In this document: one piece after another, positions 12,777 to 25,629 of the stretch
How positions within the stretch are numbered: position 1 is the stretch's first letter
How the letters are laid out: the number at the start of each line of letters is the position of its first letter
Assembly (NCBI GenBank): GCA_026413225.1
Contig: CM048552.1
Location: 24,665,001 to 24,729,000 of the forward strand
Direction of reading: 5' to 3'
DNA: 64,000 nucleotides
From: Otis tarda
Lineage: Eukaryota; Chordata; Aves; Otidiformes; Otididae
Notes under the pieces: generated by a model
What the model saw: the letters and a program-made list of their open reading frames with translations, nothing else
Told to the model about the DNA's origin: nothing
The model's database searches: none
Position numbers and translations under genes: made by a program

Positions 12777-14385
12777 AAACAGCAAATAGCTGAGAGATGG
12801 GAAATGAAAGACTTTGATTGTTGAATGGTTTCTCTGGTGAGCATTTCCATTTGCAGCATCTATATTTAAGAGCCACTTTAGTCAAACAGGTAATCTAAGA
12901 ATATCCCGGAAAATTCAGATAGGGACTGAAAAGCCCAAAGCAAAGGGCAAAGTTGTTACAGGAATAGAAGTCCTTTCTATGTCCTTGTCATAGCCTCCTT
13001 AAATGGTAAATGCTTTTACATCTACATGAATGGATTTTAATTAAATATATTCATAAATAGAATACTGAGATGACACATCTTGTTGCAAATACAATCTGTC
13101 AGCAAACAGCATTTGGAAGAGATGGTGCTCTGTCAGCTAAAGCAGATAGAGGAAGCCTGAGTCCATTCCCCTGTGAAGATGAGAGGAACGTTACCACTGC
13201 TAACTGCAGACGACCCACGTGGTCCCTTATTTCTCCGAGTTACACTGAAGGACCAGGCTAACGAGATTTCAGTAACAAATTTCTGATACCCTGTGTTGAA
13301 ACCTACTCCGAGAGACTGTCTATCTATCAGCATCCATTAGCTGAGGTAGAAAGCCTATCCCTCCTTCATCCTTTGCTGGAAGTGTCTTCATGGCAATAAA
13401 AGAAGATGCAGATATATTCCAACAAAAAAAAATAATGTGGACATCTGCTCTGGGCCTACTTGCATTTTAACATCATAGGCACCTGTTAAAGAATAGGATC
13501 ATTTTGAATAATAAATTTGAACAAACGAAGGATGGCACACAAGAAGGATGGGCTGTGTGCCAGTACCATCACTGACTGCCACACACAGCCACCTGCCATG
13601 TGCGATGGAGGTATTTTAAGCTGTGCCAACACCCCTATTTTCATAAATTTTGGTTTTGCATTCTTCCATGGAATAATATTTTTTAGACTGACTGTTCTAA
13701 ATCATCTCCAAAATGTAATGACAACCACTGCAGGTCATTCACGGTTAAGTACAAATACTCGATTGAGATTTTCCCTCAGTTTATGTATCTGAGATGAAGT
13801 CACTTTACATGTTAGCAGGCTGTAGGTGTTCACCTTGGTACCTGGTGTGATCTACAGTGCACATTACCACAGCAAGGCTTGCAGACTGGGGCCTCTGGGC
13901 TCTACTGTCCTGTAATAATAGCACTCACCATGTCTGCACAGGTATGGGAGAAGGGAGGAATAGCATAAACCCAGGCCAGCAGGGATCCGGCAGTTTTTGT
14001 GTAAGATACTAAGCAACAAATACTGGCACAAGGTTTTTGAAGATTACTTTGGTAATAAAATAAATGCAGCTTTTGGTAAGTGTATGTAACTAGCACAAAG
14101 TGACACAGGTAGTAGGTATACATTCTCCAGGAGAAAGCTATTTCCTCGGTACACGGACTGTTTCTTGTTATACTAGATCTGAGGGGAAGTTGTCTGGACT
14201 CAGCATTGCATTCCTCCATTCATTAAGACCAAGTAAGGCCCTTCCTGTAGTCTGACTATCTGTCAGCAGGTCCTTTCTTCCTAAGACAATGTGTTTGCTT
14301 ATCATCTGTGCTTTCGTCTCCTCTTAAAAATAGTCACTCTCTCCTAAAGTCAGGGACTTTACTCAACTGCCCAGTTTCTTGGAAC
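12777..14385. other. Non-coding stretch, no gene seen
   Basis: No repeat family or coding pattern is recognisable. Confidence 0.6.
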
Positions 14386-14390
14386 GTCTT

Positions 14391-15521
14391 TGTTCTGGTT
14401 TTGTTAGTGAGGGGGGGCCTAAGGTGGTAGCTTCTGTAGGAAACTGCTAGAAGTCGCTCCGCTTTGTTCAGTGGACTTGGTCGGGCCTAGGGCGGACCCG
14501 CTGCTGGCCAAGGCCGAGCCAATTGGTAGCAGAATGTCCCGTGATAACGCCTCTGCGATAACGTATTTAAGTAGGGGAAAACAGAAAAAAAGGGAAGAGA
14601 TGTGAAGCAGCTGAGAGGGGGCAGAGAGGGGGAGGCACGAGCCTCGTGGGCCTTGCAGGCCTCACCCTCTGGCCTCCCACCGGGCACGTGACTGGGCCCA
14701 ACTCGGCCCAGCCTGGCTGCAAGAAGCGGAGAGGAGATGAGAAGTGAACCAGATGTAAAAAGGATCCTGAGAGGCATCTGCCAGCCTGTTGTGAGGAACA
14801 GCTGCAGACGCCAAGGTCAGTGAAGAAGGAGGGGGAGGAGTAATGCGGCTCCTGGCCAAGATTCCTCTGCAACTCGTGGTGAAGACCATGGTGGAGCGGG
14901 TTGTCCCCCTGCAGCCCATGGAGGTCCACGGAGGGGCAGAGATCCACCTGCAGGCCGTGGAGGACCCCACGCCAGAGCAGGTGGAGGCCTGAAGGAGGCT
15001 GTGGCCCATGGAGGGCCCGCTGGGACAGCTGTTCTAGAGGGACTGCACCCCGTGGAAGAGATGACCCACACCGGAGCAGTTTCATGAAGGACTGTGGCCC
15101 GTGGGAGGGACCCCACGCTGGAGTAGAGGAGGAATGCGAGGAGTTCTTCCCCCGACGATGACACAGCGGTGTAAAACAACGCGTGATGAACTGACCGCGA
15201 CCCCCATTCCCTTTTCCCCCCACCATGCCGCTCAGGAGTGGAAGGTAGTAGAGATAATGTTAAGCCCGGGAAGAGGGAGGCATGGGGGGAGGTTATCTTG
15301 CTCCCTGTCTCATTCTTCTGCTAATTTTAGAAATAAATGTGTGTTTTTCCCCAAGTCGAGTCTGTTTTGCCCGTGACGGTAACTTTAAGAATTTCTCCCC
15401 GTTCTTATCTCAAACCTCGAGCTGTTTTTTCCTTATATTATCTCTCCCTATTCTCTCGAAGGGTGGGGGGAGCGAGAGAGAGACTGTGTTGTCTGGTCCT
15501 GATCGGGGCTGAACTACGACA
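14391..15521 (+). mobile_element. Young ERV solo LTR, copy 2
   Basis: The element is 1131 bp, TGTTCTGG...CTACGACA, flanked by the 5-bp duplication GTCTT (14386-14390 and 15522-15526). TATTTAAG is at 14564-14571 and AATAAA at 15332-15337. It is nearly identical to copy 1, including a roughly 290-bp stretch around 14805-15095 with no difference that I can see. It is a solo LTR. Confidence 0.93.
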
Positions 15522-15952
15522 GTCTTTTCTAACAAAACAAAACAACAACAAAAATTAATTATTGTAAACTAAAATAGATCATACATCCAGACTTTGAAAA
15601 GATTGCCATATGTTTTTGAAAGCATATACACACTAATAAAAGCCAAAGCCAAATACATAGGGAAGGGATGGGAGATCCTGTTCTGTCATCAGTGTTGGGA
15701 GAGAGATAAGACATAATCCTGGAGACTGTGATGTATTTTAATGAAGAGCATTTCTTAACTGTTATAATGATTGACCCTTAGCTCTTTATTAATCTTTTAT
15801 TATCCATCTGGAGTGCTAATTACCTGTAACATTACCTTGAGTCTTAAATACTCACAGCCAATTTGTTTCTGTGTCAGAGCATATTCTTAAACAAAAACAA
15901 GCAGAAAAAAAAGCAAAACAAGAAACCCTGAGCAGTATTACATGAGCGCAGA

Positions 15953-16072
15953 TGGGGCCTTGAACAACCTGGTCTAGTGGAAGGTATCCCTACCCTGGGC
16001 AGTGGAGGTGGAACTAGATGATCTTTAAGGTCCCTTCCAACTCAAACCACTCTATTATTCTAGGATTCTATG
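15953..16072 (+). mobile_element. CR1 retrotransposon, 3' fragment (~120 bp)
   Basis: The fragment shows the CR1 3' UTR blocks (GGTCCCTTCCAACTCAAACC) and a degenerate ATTCTAGGATTCTATG tail. It is old and decayed. Confidence 0.85.
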
Positions 16073-19000
16073 TTTCATAGAATTTAGGATTCTGTGAGTA
16101 TGTGTGGTTATGTTGCATCCATCCCTGCAGTGTGGCACAGTGCAACTTAGTGCTAGTGAAATGCAAGAGCATTTGCTGTAACTTTGATTTATGATACTGC
16201 TTGGGTCCTGCATTGCAGAGCTGCTGACCACATGAAACTGCTGAATTAAACTACAAATTCAATATTTATGAAAACTGAGCAGCAGAACATATATTCTTAT
16301 TCCTAGATATCCAGCATACCCTTGAGGACCTGGTATCCTTTTACATTCTTTGTTCATCTGGTGAGCTGTTAATTAAGCTTCTGCTTCCTATTAACAATTG
16401 CTAAGTGGCATATGTGATGTTTCTCATGGAAAAGATTGCAGTGAATACAGCCTGAATAGAGCAGCTCCTTTCCCCAAATTTTATATTTCACCAGTAGCTA
16501 TAGATTTGCAATCATATTTCTGTTATGTTTCATTAAAGGCACAGAAGACATGTAGTTGGACAAAATTGCTTTGGGCATTAACAGAAAGATAGAGCCCAGG
16601 CAAGCTGGGGATGCAAAAGAGTTCAGTCTCTTGATTGTAGACATTAGCGTAATCAGAGGCACATCAGTTTCTTAATGTGTAAAAAACTACACAACTTCCA
16701 CACAGAGTGTTGTAATTGCCATTTCACAGGTGGAGAACACCGGGAAAGTGAACCTTAATTGGATCGCACCCCATCCCAAGCTTATGTCCAAACTAAGTTA
16801 ATCTTAAACTCAGGCAGTTGTCCTTTTAAATATAATGCAAGCTGCACAGAAAACATGCCCAGATGCTTTAAATGCACAACAGACAGAACAAGACAGCTCT
16901 GAACACCTCCAGACAGCAATTTAGACAGCCTAAATCAGGAGTTTGCATCTCTCAACTTTTCAGTGTACATAAAGACTCCAAGTGCCACTTGTCCCCGCAT
17001 GGCAGACCAGGCAGCCAGCTAGAGCTGATCAATACCAAACGCTAAGCACAGGCCCTCAGCCCTTCTCTTACCACATGAAATGCAGCAGTGCCACTGCTTT
17101 TCTTCCTGCATGGCGGTGTGCTGTCCAGGGACCCTTGCCATGCAGACGTGAGCCCCAAAGCCGGGCTGCCAACAGCCTGGAAGAGTTTCTCCCCGAGCTC
17201 TCTGGTCCAAGGAGGGTACCCAGGCATTGGAAGATGAGGCATTCATGGTGGGAGCACTCCTCTATCTCCCTGCTCAGTCTGGACCACTATAAAGCTGGGG
17301 AACATAAGACTTGGCCTGGAAGAATGGCAGCTTGAAAGAGGATGATTTTTACCTAGAAGATTACGCTCTTATTAGATGATTGCAAAGTCCTGTGATGTCT
17401 TGCATGCTTTGAGTTATTTCTGCTTTTGTCCTGGAGATGTCAGACGTTAGATGCATAAACACTCGTGGGCAGGTATGACTCTGACCTGCAAGTGTGTGCG
17501 TGAAGCAACCTTGTGTATCCAATTGCTTCTGCTGATCATTGGATAACATGACCTTTCCTGACACGTAACGTTACTTCATCGGTTGTATATTTGCAGTATC
17601 TGGGTCTGTGCATCTAAATAAGATCTTTGTCTCTGCTGTGGTATGGCAAGACCAATAACAGCAATAACGACTGACAGGACTACAGAAACTTTGGCTTTGC
17701 AAGCAACGGTAGATGAGATAAAGGCCCTGTCTTGCATGACTTTAAATGTTACTGTATTAACCGCTATTATAAAACCAGTGGGTGAAGACACTGTTTTTCC
17801 TATTCCAAACGTTGTGGTTCTCTTGCTGAAGAGATTAGCCCAATAAAAGGGCACGTGAAGGGAACCAATCCCTTGTTCCTTTTTCCCAAACTACTGTAGT
17901 GTTGTTTTCTTCCCTTTACCCCACAGCAGACAGCAATTAATCTCTTTCAGAGGCTATATTGGTTTTGTTTTCTTTTTTACACACTGTACTACCACAGAAG
18001 GATTGCCGTTTTAGAGGATGATGCTCTCTATTTAACTTGTAGCTATAATGCCTCTCTGGAAATATTTCCTTCATGCACCAGTGTGTTTGACTTGACTTCT
18101 TAGAAGCTCCACTGAAGAGGGAATTAAAAAGAAAGCCACTTTGACAAAACAAACAATTACTTTCTTATGATTGCTGCCATTAAACAGAGAAAAAAACCCA
18201 ACTGTGATTATTGCAGAGGAGCACAGCTGGATAACCATCCATTACTTAAAAAGTAAATTTGCAAAGCAAAGTTTCCCAGCAAATCGTGAACGCCAATTGA
18301 AAAGGAATCTGACTTCTTTTCACAACAATGTCAGTGTATTTTAACTCTGGAGGTTAATATATATATACCTAGAAGTCTACAGAAGAGCAAAAGCTTACCA
18401 GAGAACCTGCCTGATTTCTTTGTTAATATAAAAATGTATTGATAACTTAATAAGTTCTTGATTAATATAATACAACTGGAGAACTTCATTTATAGTTCTT
18501 TGATTATATTAGTTTACATAATTAATGGCAAAACTGTGAACTTTGGTGCATACCTTTTTGAAATTAGATTTTTCCCCTCTTGCAACATTAGCCTAGTGCC
18601 ACTGACTTCCCAGAGAAGGCAGAAAAGCTAATTCCTCGCTCAGAGAACTTTAAAATATCATATTCTGTTTGTCAGTACTTCACTGCCAGTTCATCTGGGC
18701 CAAAATTAACAGTGGTATATGCTGTGTTTTCTGGATTGGAGCTCAAGTTATTGGAAACCTAAGAAGATTCAAGTCCGATCTGCTAATCTTAATTATCCTA
18801 TACAATATCTTGCCATAATACTAGATTATATTAATTAATTCTAAATAGCAGGTTAGGTTTTGCTTCAACACACACAGCCTGATGTACAGACTAATGAAAA
18901 AGGGGGCATGATGATACTTCAATACATGTTCAATATTTCAGCAATTTTTCTGGCACTGATAAGCTTAGTTGATTTGACCTCATAGGCTGACCACTGGATA

Positions 19001-22000
19001 TACCCACCAGCAGAATTGTTTTTTTCCTAGTTACTAGCAGTAAAAAACATATATATGAAAGACTAACCAAAGATGTTTCCCAGACGGAAGCTTCCCAAAT
19101 TCTCTGATGTCTCTTAGTTATTGGCAACTTGTTCATTTTCCATTTTAGAACAATTTCATGTCTTCCCACCCACAGCAAAGAATTGATCTCATTTTGACAA
19201 AGATTATTAAAGATGTTGTGGATTAAATCCTGGCGTTATTGATATCAGTAGGCATTTTGCCAGTGATTTAAGCAGAGTCAGGATATTACCTGGCTGTCTA
19301 TAATGCCTGGAGCTTTATAGTAAAACTAAAGTTGTTCATTTCTCCCGTCAGAGATAAATCTGCTCCCCTACTCAGCAGTCCAGGTCTTTGAACCATGCAC
19401 TAGCTTTTGAAATAGAGTTCCCCATAACAGGAGAGAGATGTATAGGTTTTAATGGCCCTCCCACAACACACCATTTGTTTGTGGAACTCAGCCTAATAAG
19501 GCTTTGCTGAACTTAAGCAAATTACTCAATAGTTATAAAGTTCATGTGAATATCCATAATAATTTTAGTTAAATAAGAAAAGGTTGGAAGAATCTAAGCT
19601 TTCAGGCTGTGGATTACAAAGAATATTGGCAAGGGTTATTTGATCACAGTATGATGTTTGATTTTGTTGCATCTTCTTCAGAATTGGCACAACGGGGAAG
19701 ATTGTAAGCAATTGGAAAAAGTATTAGAATTTAAATCTACAACAATTATTCACCTATATACCTATTGTTCTTGCTTACGCCCTTGAGATTTAATACCCTT
19801 CACTGGTTTCTTGAAACAACATATTGGAAACACATAGGTTTGATGTATGTACTAGTCTCCTGAAACATGATAACGACACGGTTGCCTTTATTATTCCTAA
19901 TAATATATATTTTACTTCTATTATGCCAAAAACATATGAAGATGCAAAAGCTCTTAGCCTGTAGGGGAGATTGCCAAGCAGAGGCAGTTGGGAAATGGTT
20001 GACTAAAGCAACAAAAGAAAATACTCCTAAGATAGCTGAATTCCTCCCTTCTTCAGTCTCTTAAGAAAACAATGATCCTCAGGATAAGACTCGTAGAGAG
20101 AGACACACCAGGTAACCTTCAAGACTGTCTGAATATAAGTTAGTATTTCTCTCTATCATGTTAATGCCCGTGAACCTGACTCGGGGTGCCTATTATGCTA
20201 GACATTACATATGCAGATAACAGATATCTTTCAGTATAAGGCTGACTGCCTGCTCGGAACGGTCACCAGGACACATCAATCAGTACCAGCATGGCTGTTC
20301 ATCCCAGCTAGCATCTTATATGTATTTCCATGGCCATACTGATTGTGGTGTGTCTCAGAAGCAGCTACTGCACACGAAGAGACAAATCACCACATTCCTC
20401 CATCTGTGTGGGAAGACAGTTGTTGCTATGCCATATGTTCAAAGACTCTGACTGGATTTTACTGTGCACATCATATAACTATCCTATCATATATCGGGTA
20501 CCTGTCTGGGATGATGGAGAACCCTCCAGGAGTACTGTGTCCATGGCCTCCAAAATCCTGAATGCAGTCCTGACGGGTATTCAGAGAATTTACAGCCCTC
20601 TGTGGGTAGTCAAAAAAAATCCAAAACCAAAATAGATGAGATGAGGAGGATAGGAAGCTGAGTCTTTAAAAAAAAAAAAAAAAAGCAATGGAATTTAACA
20701 GAAAAATGAATCTTTGTCCAACTTTTCCCAACTAAAGGATGTCAATTTTATTATGATACAATAGGTGGAGGGCAGGTTGTTAGCTTGAGTACATCAGTGA
20801 TTATAGCCTGCAGAACAGCAGTAAAGAAGATACTCAACACTTTTTATTTGTGTCTGTCCAAAATCTGCTAGAGGTATTCCAAATAAATGATTAAGTGCTT
20901 TCTCTGGAACAGCATGAGCGGAGGCAGTATTGATCCATCCCAAACCTGTGGGCTCTTTCATCCCACCATGCCTGAAGCGCCACAGGATCCGCCTGGTGCC
21001 TGCTCTATAAAATCTGCCTCAAAATCCATTACATCCTACACCAAATCTGTGTGTCACTGTCACACTGCAAACAAAGTCAGCTCTGTTTAAAGCTATTATT
21101 TTTTCCTTTCTTTGAGTATCTTTGAGTATCGCATGATCGCTAGTGTTGCAGGAAGGAACAACTTACATTTTATAAACGTATTTGCTAAAAGCCACCACTT
21201 TAAGATTATGTACAAAACCCAATCTATTGTTTTTAAGGAATTGTGAAGAATGCACAAAGTTCCTATTTCCACTGCTTTTATCCAAATCAGTTAAGATAGG
21301 CATAGACTTTCCATAGAGTACAAAGACTTCAACATTTTCTTTATTTCTCTCAAATTTTAAATATGGAACTACAGGTGATGGTTCCTGTTCTTTTCACTGA
21401 AGAGACAGCATTTCAGCAAACTCAGTGGTCTGTCCAATAATAGACATAGCGTACACTCTAATAAACTGCCAAGTGGAGTCCAGGACAGTCTCCAGAAAAA
21501 AAAAAGTACCCCAAGCCTTACCAGAGATTTATGTTGTTTTAAAGAGATTTATCTTGGTGCAGTACCTGAAATTCAGCTCAGGGTCTTTCACAAGCACAAA
21601 GGCAATGGCAATCTCACTATTAGTCTCAGGGGAAAATGATGAACAAGTGAATGATTCCAGATAACCAATTTATCTTTCTGCCACTCAGCTCTCCTAGCTT
21701 GCAAATATATAGCTGTAGTATCCATCCTCAATGCTGATTGCATTATCAGGAGCAGGATAAAGCTTGGCTTTCGTAACTACTATATTTTGACACCTCTCTA
21801 TATATATATATCTCAAAACACCTTAGTTTATTTTTCTCCTCCTGGAAGAAGAACAGGGGACACATTGCATTGCTTACTGGTTTTGATACAGTGCATTTAT
21901 CAGAAGAATTTCTTCAGATTAAGTTTTGTGTTACATTTTTTAAAATTCAGTTTCTAATAGACAGTAGAAAAGAAAAACAAGAAATAAAACTTACAGTCCA

Positions 22001-23083
22001 TAGACTTACAAAACAAATTTCATTTATCTGTCACTGCAAAAATAATATCTGCTAATATTTTCTATGAGTCGCTGTCTCTACATGTAACCTCAGCTAGAGA
22101 AAAAGAGTGCTAAAAAACATCTTTCGTACATACATATCCCCTTGTTACCCCAAAGCTGTCTATTTCAGCAATATCTAGGCCAGCACTTTAATAAACACAG
22201 CAGGACACAAATGCCTCTGGGTGCCAATGAAAAGAAATTTCTCCAACAGACAGAAAAGAGTTCTTCTTGGCTATATCCACTCCACATTACATGTATGTTA
22301 AAAGGATCATCACTTGTTGAAAAAGAGACCGAATCCAGTGTATAATACTCAAGGGACTCTCAGATAATAATCCCAAAGGTATAAATAACAGCTTATGCTG
22401 AGTTGCTGAAACTTCCAAAACCAAATGATGGTTCGATTGTGAAAAGCATGTGCAATTTATGCACGTTTTGGCTTTGTAGTCTGCAGATTCTGAAGTCTTT
22501 TTCTTTGAGGTAGACCTGCCAAGGACCCAGGCAAATGTTATTCCACACACGTAGTTTGTTAATGTTTCCATTTCTATAACAAAAATCTATGGATTTGGTG
22601 AGATTAATGAATAAGAGCTTTTTTTTCTGTGGACTGGTAGGTTGCTTTTTTTTCTCACCCGCTCAGTATTTAACAGACGTCTTTGCAAAGAGAGTGGACA
22701 CAAGTCTATGGAAGAGTTTGGAGGTCTTTACTGTCAACTGTGGCGACATTTGCTTAAAATATTTTTCATACTCCCAAGTCTTTTGTGAACAGGGACAAAC
22801 TCTTCAAATTTATTCAATAGCAGATTTCACAAGCCTTCTCAAGAATGTAATAGAGTGATCGCCATAACACCTTGAAAACTCTTGCACTTTACACGCACGC
22901 CTCACACCCTGCTATAGGTCAGCAAGCTTCCCTGTGCTCTGCCAGTCACAGGAAGACACATCTACTTCTTGGATTCCCACACCAGTAACTTTCAAACCAA
23001 CCTGTGCAGGTAGTATGAAAATGTATGCATCACTCTTAAACACTCCCCACTCTGGAGCAAGGCTCTGGGGAGTCTAGGAGTTG
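16073..23083. other. Non-coding stretch, no gene seen
   Basis: Seven kilobases between a CR1 fragment and the short LTR. It has (TA)n runs at about 18355 and 21796 and a poly(A) run at about 20666. Several AT-rich blocks around 18.4-18.9 kb are rich in TAAT motifs. Open frames at 16982-17335 and 17576-17854 resemble no family I know. Confidence 0.55.
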
Positions 23084-23089
23084 TTAGGT

Positions 23090-23537
23090 TGTTGGAGTAT
23101 CAGGGACACTTAGTGAACAATCCAGACCGAATGGAATTGTTATGTTTGTGAGCAGCAGGCCTCAAGGACATCATTGAAGCCGCTTGTAAGAAAGTACTGA
23201 AGCCACCTCTGAGAAAATAATGAGGCCGCCTGTGAGAAAGTAATGAAGCTTCCTGTGAGAAAGTAAATGAAGCAACCTTGAAGAAGATCGCAAACAACTT
23301 TGAGAAAGTGAAAACATGAAAAGTATGGGACTTTCCAGGTTAACGGACTTTCCAGATTAGCTAACTGCAAGTAGGAGGGATATGCAAATATAACCGTTAG
23401 AGCTTAAGCCAATCACGCAATGACTAGTAGGCATATTTTATCTTAGCAATATAAATATGGGCATCCGGGACTAATAAATGGAACTATGCTTATTACTCAT
23501 ATTGGGTGTTTTGTTGTACGTTCCTCCGCCGCTCGCA
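23090..23537 (+). mobile_element. Short solo LTR with 6-bp target duplication (class II/ERVK-like)
   Basis: The element is 448 bp, TGTTGGAG...CGCTCGCA, flanked by TTAGGT at 23084-23089 and 23538-23543. It has a TATA-like TATAAATA near 23451 and AATAAA near 23474, followed by a GT-rich stretch, in LTR order. A 6-bp duplication is typical of class II (ERVK-type) avian retroviruses. It is unrelated in sequence to the 1.1-kb LTRs. No internal retroviral sequence remains. Confidence 0.85.
23176..23268 (+). repeat. 23-bp direct repeats, four units, in the short LTR
   Basis: Four units begin at 23176, 23199, 23222 and 23245, each like GAAGCCNCCTGTGAGAAAGT plus a short tail. They lie in the part upstream of the TATA-like box, where LTR enhancer repeats normally occur. 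Confidence 0.8.
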
Positions 23538-23928
23538 TTAGGTTTCTCAGTTTCCTATTTCAAAAGGTGGTAACACATGCAGGGAAGGGATAGCTTGACA
23601 TCTGAAAGTGATCTTAAAAATAGCTTCATCTTATGGCAGACTGAGGTGAAAGCAAATAAAAGTGCTTTTTTTGCTAAACACAAAGCAGAAAACACAATTT
23701 GCAAAATACAAAGACACAAATGTGCAGAAATGAAAAAAAAACAAACGAGCACTTATTTATAATAATTATTCCATACTTGAGTAAGGAATTCAGCAAGTTA
23801 TCTGATGCTGATGTTGTTCACCACAATAGCCCTTCACACTGTGCTGTGAAAAGCTTAAACTTCAGGCTGAAGCTCATTAATACATTATATCTTATATTTA
23901 AATGAAAAGTGCATCAGCTATCATTCTC

Positions 23929-23961
23929 TCTATATATATATGTGTATGTGTGTGTGTGTAC
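23929..23961 (+). repeat. TA/TG dinucleotide microsatellite
   Basis: A (TA)n run is followed by an interrupted (TG)n run. Confidence 0.85.
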
Positions 23962-24488
23962 TTGCACATCTATTGTTTATGTATGTTCTGCTGCTTTAGA
24001 TTGAGAGCAGATAGGACAGTAACCAACAACTTTGGAACAACATTTGAGGTGAGTTGTCGCTGAACCCTGTCTTTGAGTGACAAGGGGACAACTGCCTGGT
24101 TTTCCTCAGTTCTCCTCCCTTTCCCTCCCTGTTGTTTCATTCTTTTCTCAAATAGACCCTGCTCTGTATCAATATCTTCAGAGAAATCCACCATCCACCT
24201 CACTTCATCAAGCAGGTTGCCTGTTTGCCTATTACCAATTGCCTTTCATCGTCGGGAAGTAGCTGACAGTACCATTCCCAGAAGGAAGGAAAAAGCTGTA
24301 GGATTAATTACTGTCCAGTTAAGTGCAGAAAACAGATTTTTGATGGCATATTTATCATCTCACAACATTCAAAAAGGCTAACATCTTGCACTCTAAATGG
24401 AAAGACAAGGAATCTGTTCTAAGAAGCCTGAATCTCGTTCTAGAGGCAGCAGAGTGGAGATGATAAGGAAGGACAGTAAGAAGGAAGT

Positions 24489-25624
24489 TGTTCTGGTTTT
24501 GTTTAGTAAGGGGGGCGGCTAAGGTGGTAGCTTCTGTAGGAAACTGCTAGAAGTTGCTCTCCTTTATTCAGTGGACTCGGCCGGGCCTAGGGCGGACCCG
24601 CTGCTGGCCAAGGCCAAGCCAATTGGTAGCAGAATGTCCCATGATAACGCCTCTGAGATAATGTATTTAAGTAGGGGAAAACAGGAAAGAAAAAGAGAGA
24701 GAAGATGTGAAGCAGCTGAGCGGGGGGCAGAGAGGGGGAGGCGCGAGCCTTGTGGGCCTTGCAGGCCTCACCCTCTGGCCTCCAGCCGGGCAGCCGACTG
24801 GGCCTAACTCGGCCCAGCCCGGCTGCAAGAAGTGGAGAGGAGGTGAGAAGTGAACCAGATGTAAAAAGGATCCTGAGAGGCGTCTGCCAGCCTGTTGTGA
24901 GGAACAGCTGCAGACGCCAAGGTCGGTGAAGAAGGAGGGGGAGGAGTAATGCGGCTCCTGGCCAAGATTCCCCTGCAGCCCGTGGTGATGACCATGGTGG
25001 AGCAGGTTGTCCCCCTGCAGCCCATGGAGGTCCACAGAGGGGCAGAGATCCACCTGCAGGCCATGGAGGACCCCACGCCGGAGCAGGTGGAGGCCTGAAG
25101 GAGGCTGTGGCCCATGGAGGGCCCGCTGGGACAGCCGTTCTGGAGGGACTGCACCCCACGGAAGACATGACCTACGCCGGAGCAGTTTCACGAAGGACTG
25201 TGGTGCGTGGAAGGGACCTCACGAAGAAGCAGAGGAGGAATGTGAAGAGTTCTTCCCCCGACGATGACGCAGCGGCATGAAACAACGCGTGATGAACTGA
25301 CCAGGACCCCTGTTCCCTTTTCCCCCCTGTGCCGCTCAGGAGTGGAAGGTAGTAGAGATAATGTTAAGCCTGGGAAGAGGGAGGGGTGGGGGGAGGTTAT
25401 CTTGTTCCCTGTCTCATTCTCCTGCTAGTTTTAGAACTAAATGAATAGTTTTCTCCAAGTCGAGTCTGTTTTGCCTGTGACAGTAACTTTAAGGATTTCT
25501 CCCCATCCTTATCTCAAATCTTGTGCCGTTTTTCCTTATATCATCTCCCCCTATTCTCTCAGAGGGTGGGGGGAGTGAGAGAGAGACTGCGTAGTCTGGT
25601 CCCAATCGGGGCTGAGCTATGACA
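24489..25624 (+). mobile_element. Young ERV solo LTR, copy 3
   Basis: The element is 1136 bp, TGTTCTGG...GCTATGACA, flanked by GAAGT at 24484-24488 and 25625-25629. TATTTAAG is at 24664-24671. The poly(A) signal seen in the other copies is changed (AACTAAA near 25435). It is slightly more diverged from copies 1 and 2 than they are from each other. It is a solo LTR. Confidence 0.93.
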
Positions 25625-25629
25625 GAAGT

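Noticed and set aside
14567..15226. Long antisense frames (170-220 residues) recurring in every copy of the young LTR
   Set aside because: They recur because the LTR copies are similar and GC-rich. No domain or codon-level constraint is visible and the translation is repetitive.
17576..17854. Overlapping open frames on both strands, one with a hydrophobic segment resembling a retroviral envelope piece
   Set aside because: No diagnostic motif was found and no LTR or pol sequence lies nearby. The hydrophobic run alone is not evidence.
20330..20690. Sequence ending in an 18-base poly(A) run, considered as a processed pseudogene
   Set aside because: The upstream sequence matches no gene I recognise, and I see no target duplication.
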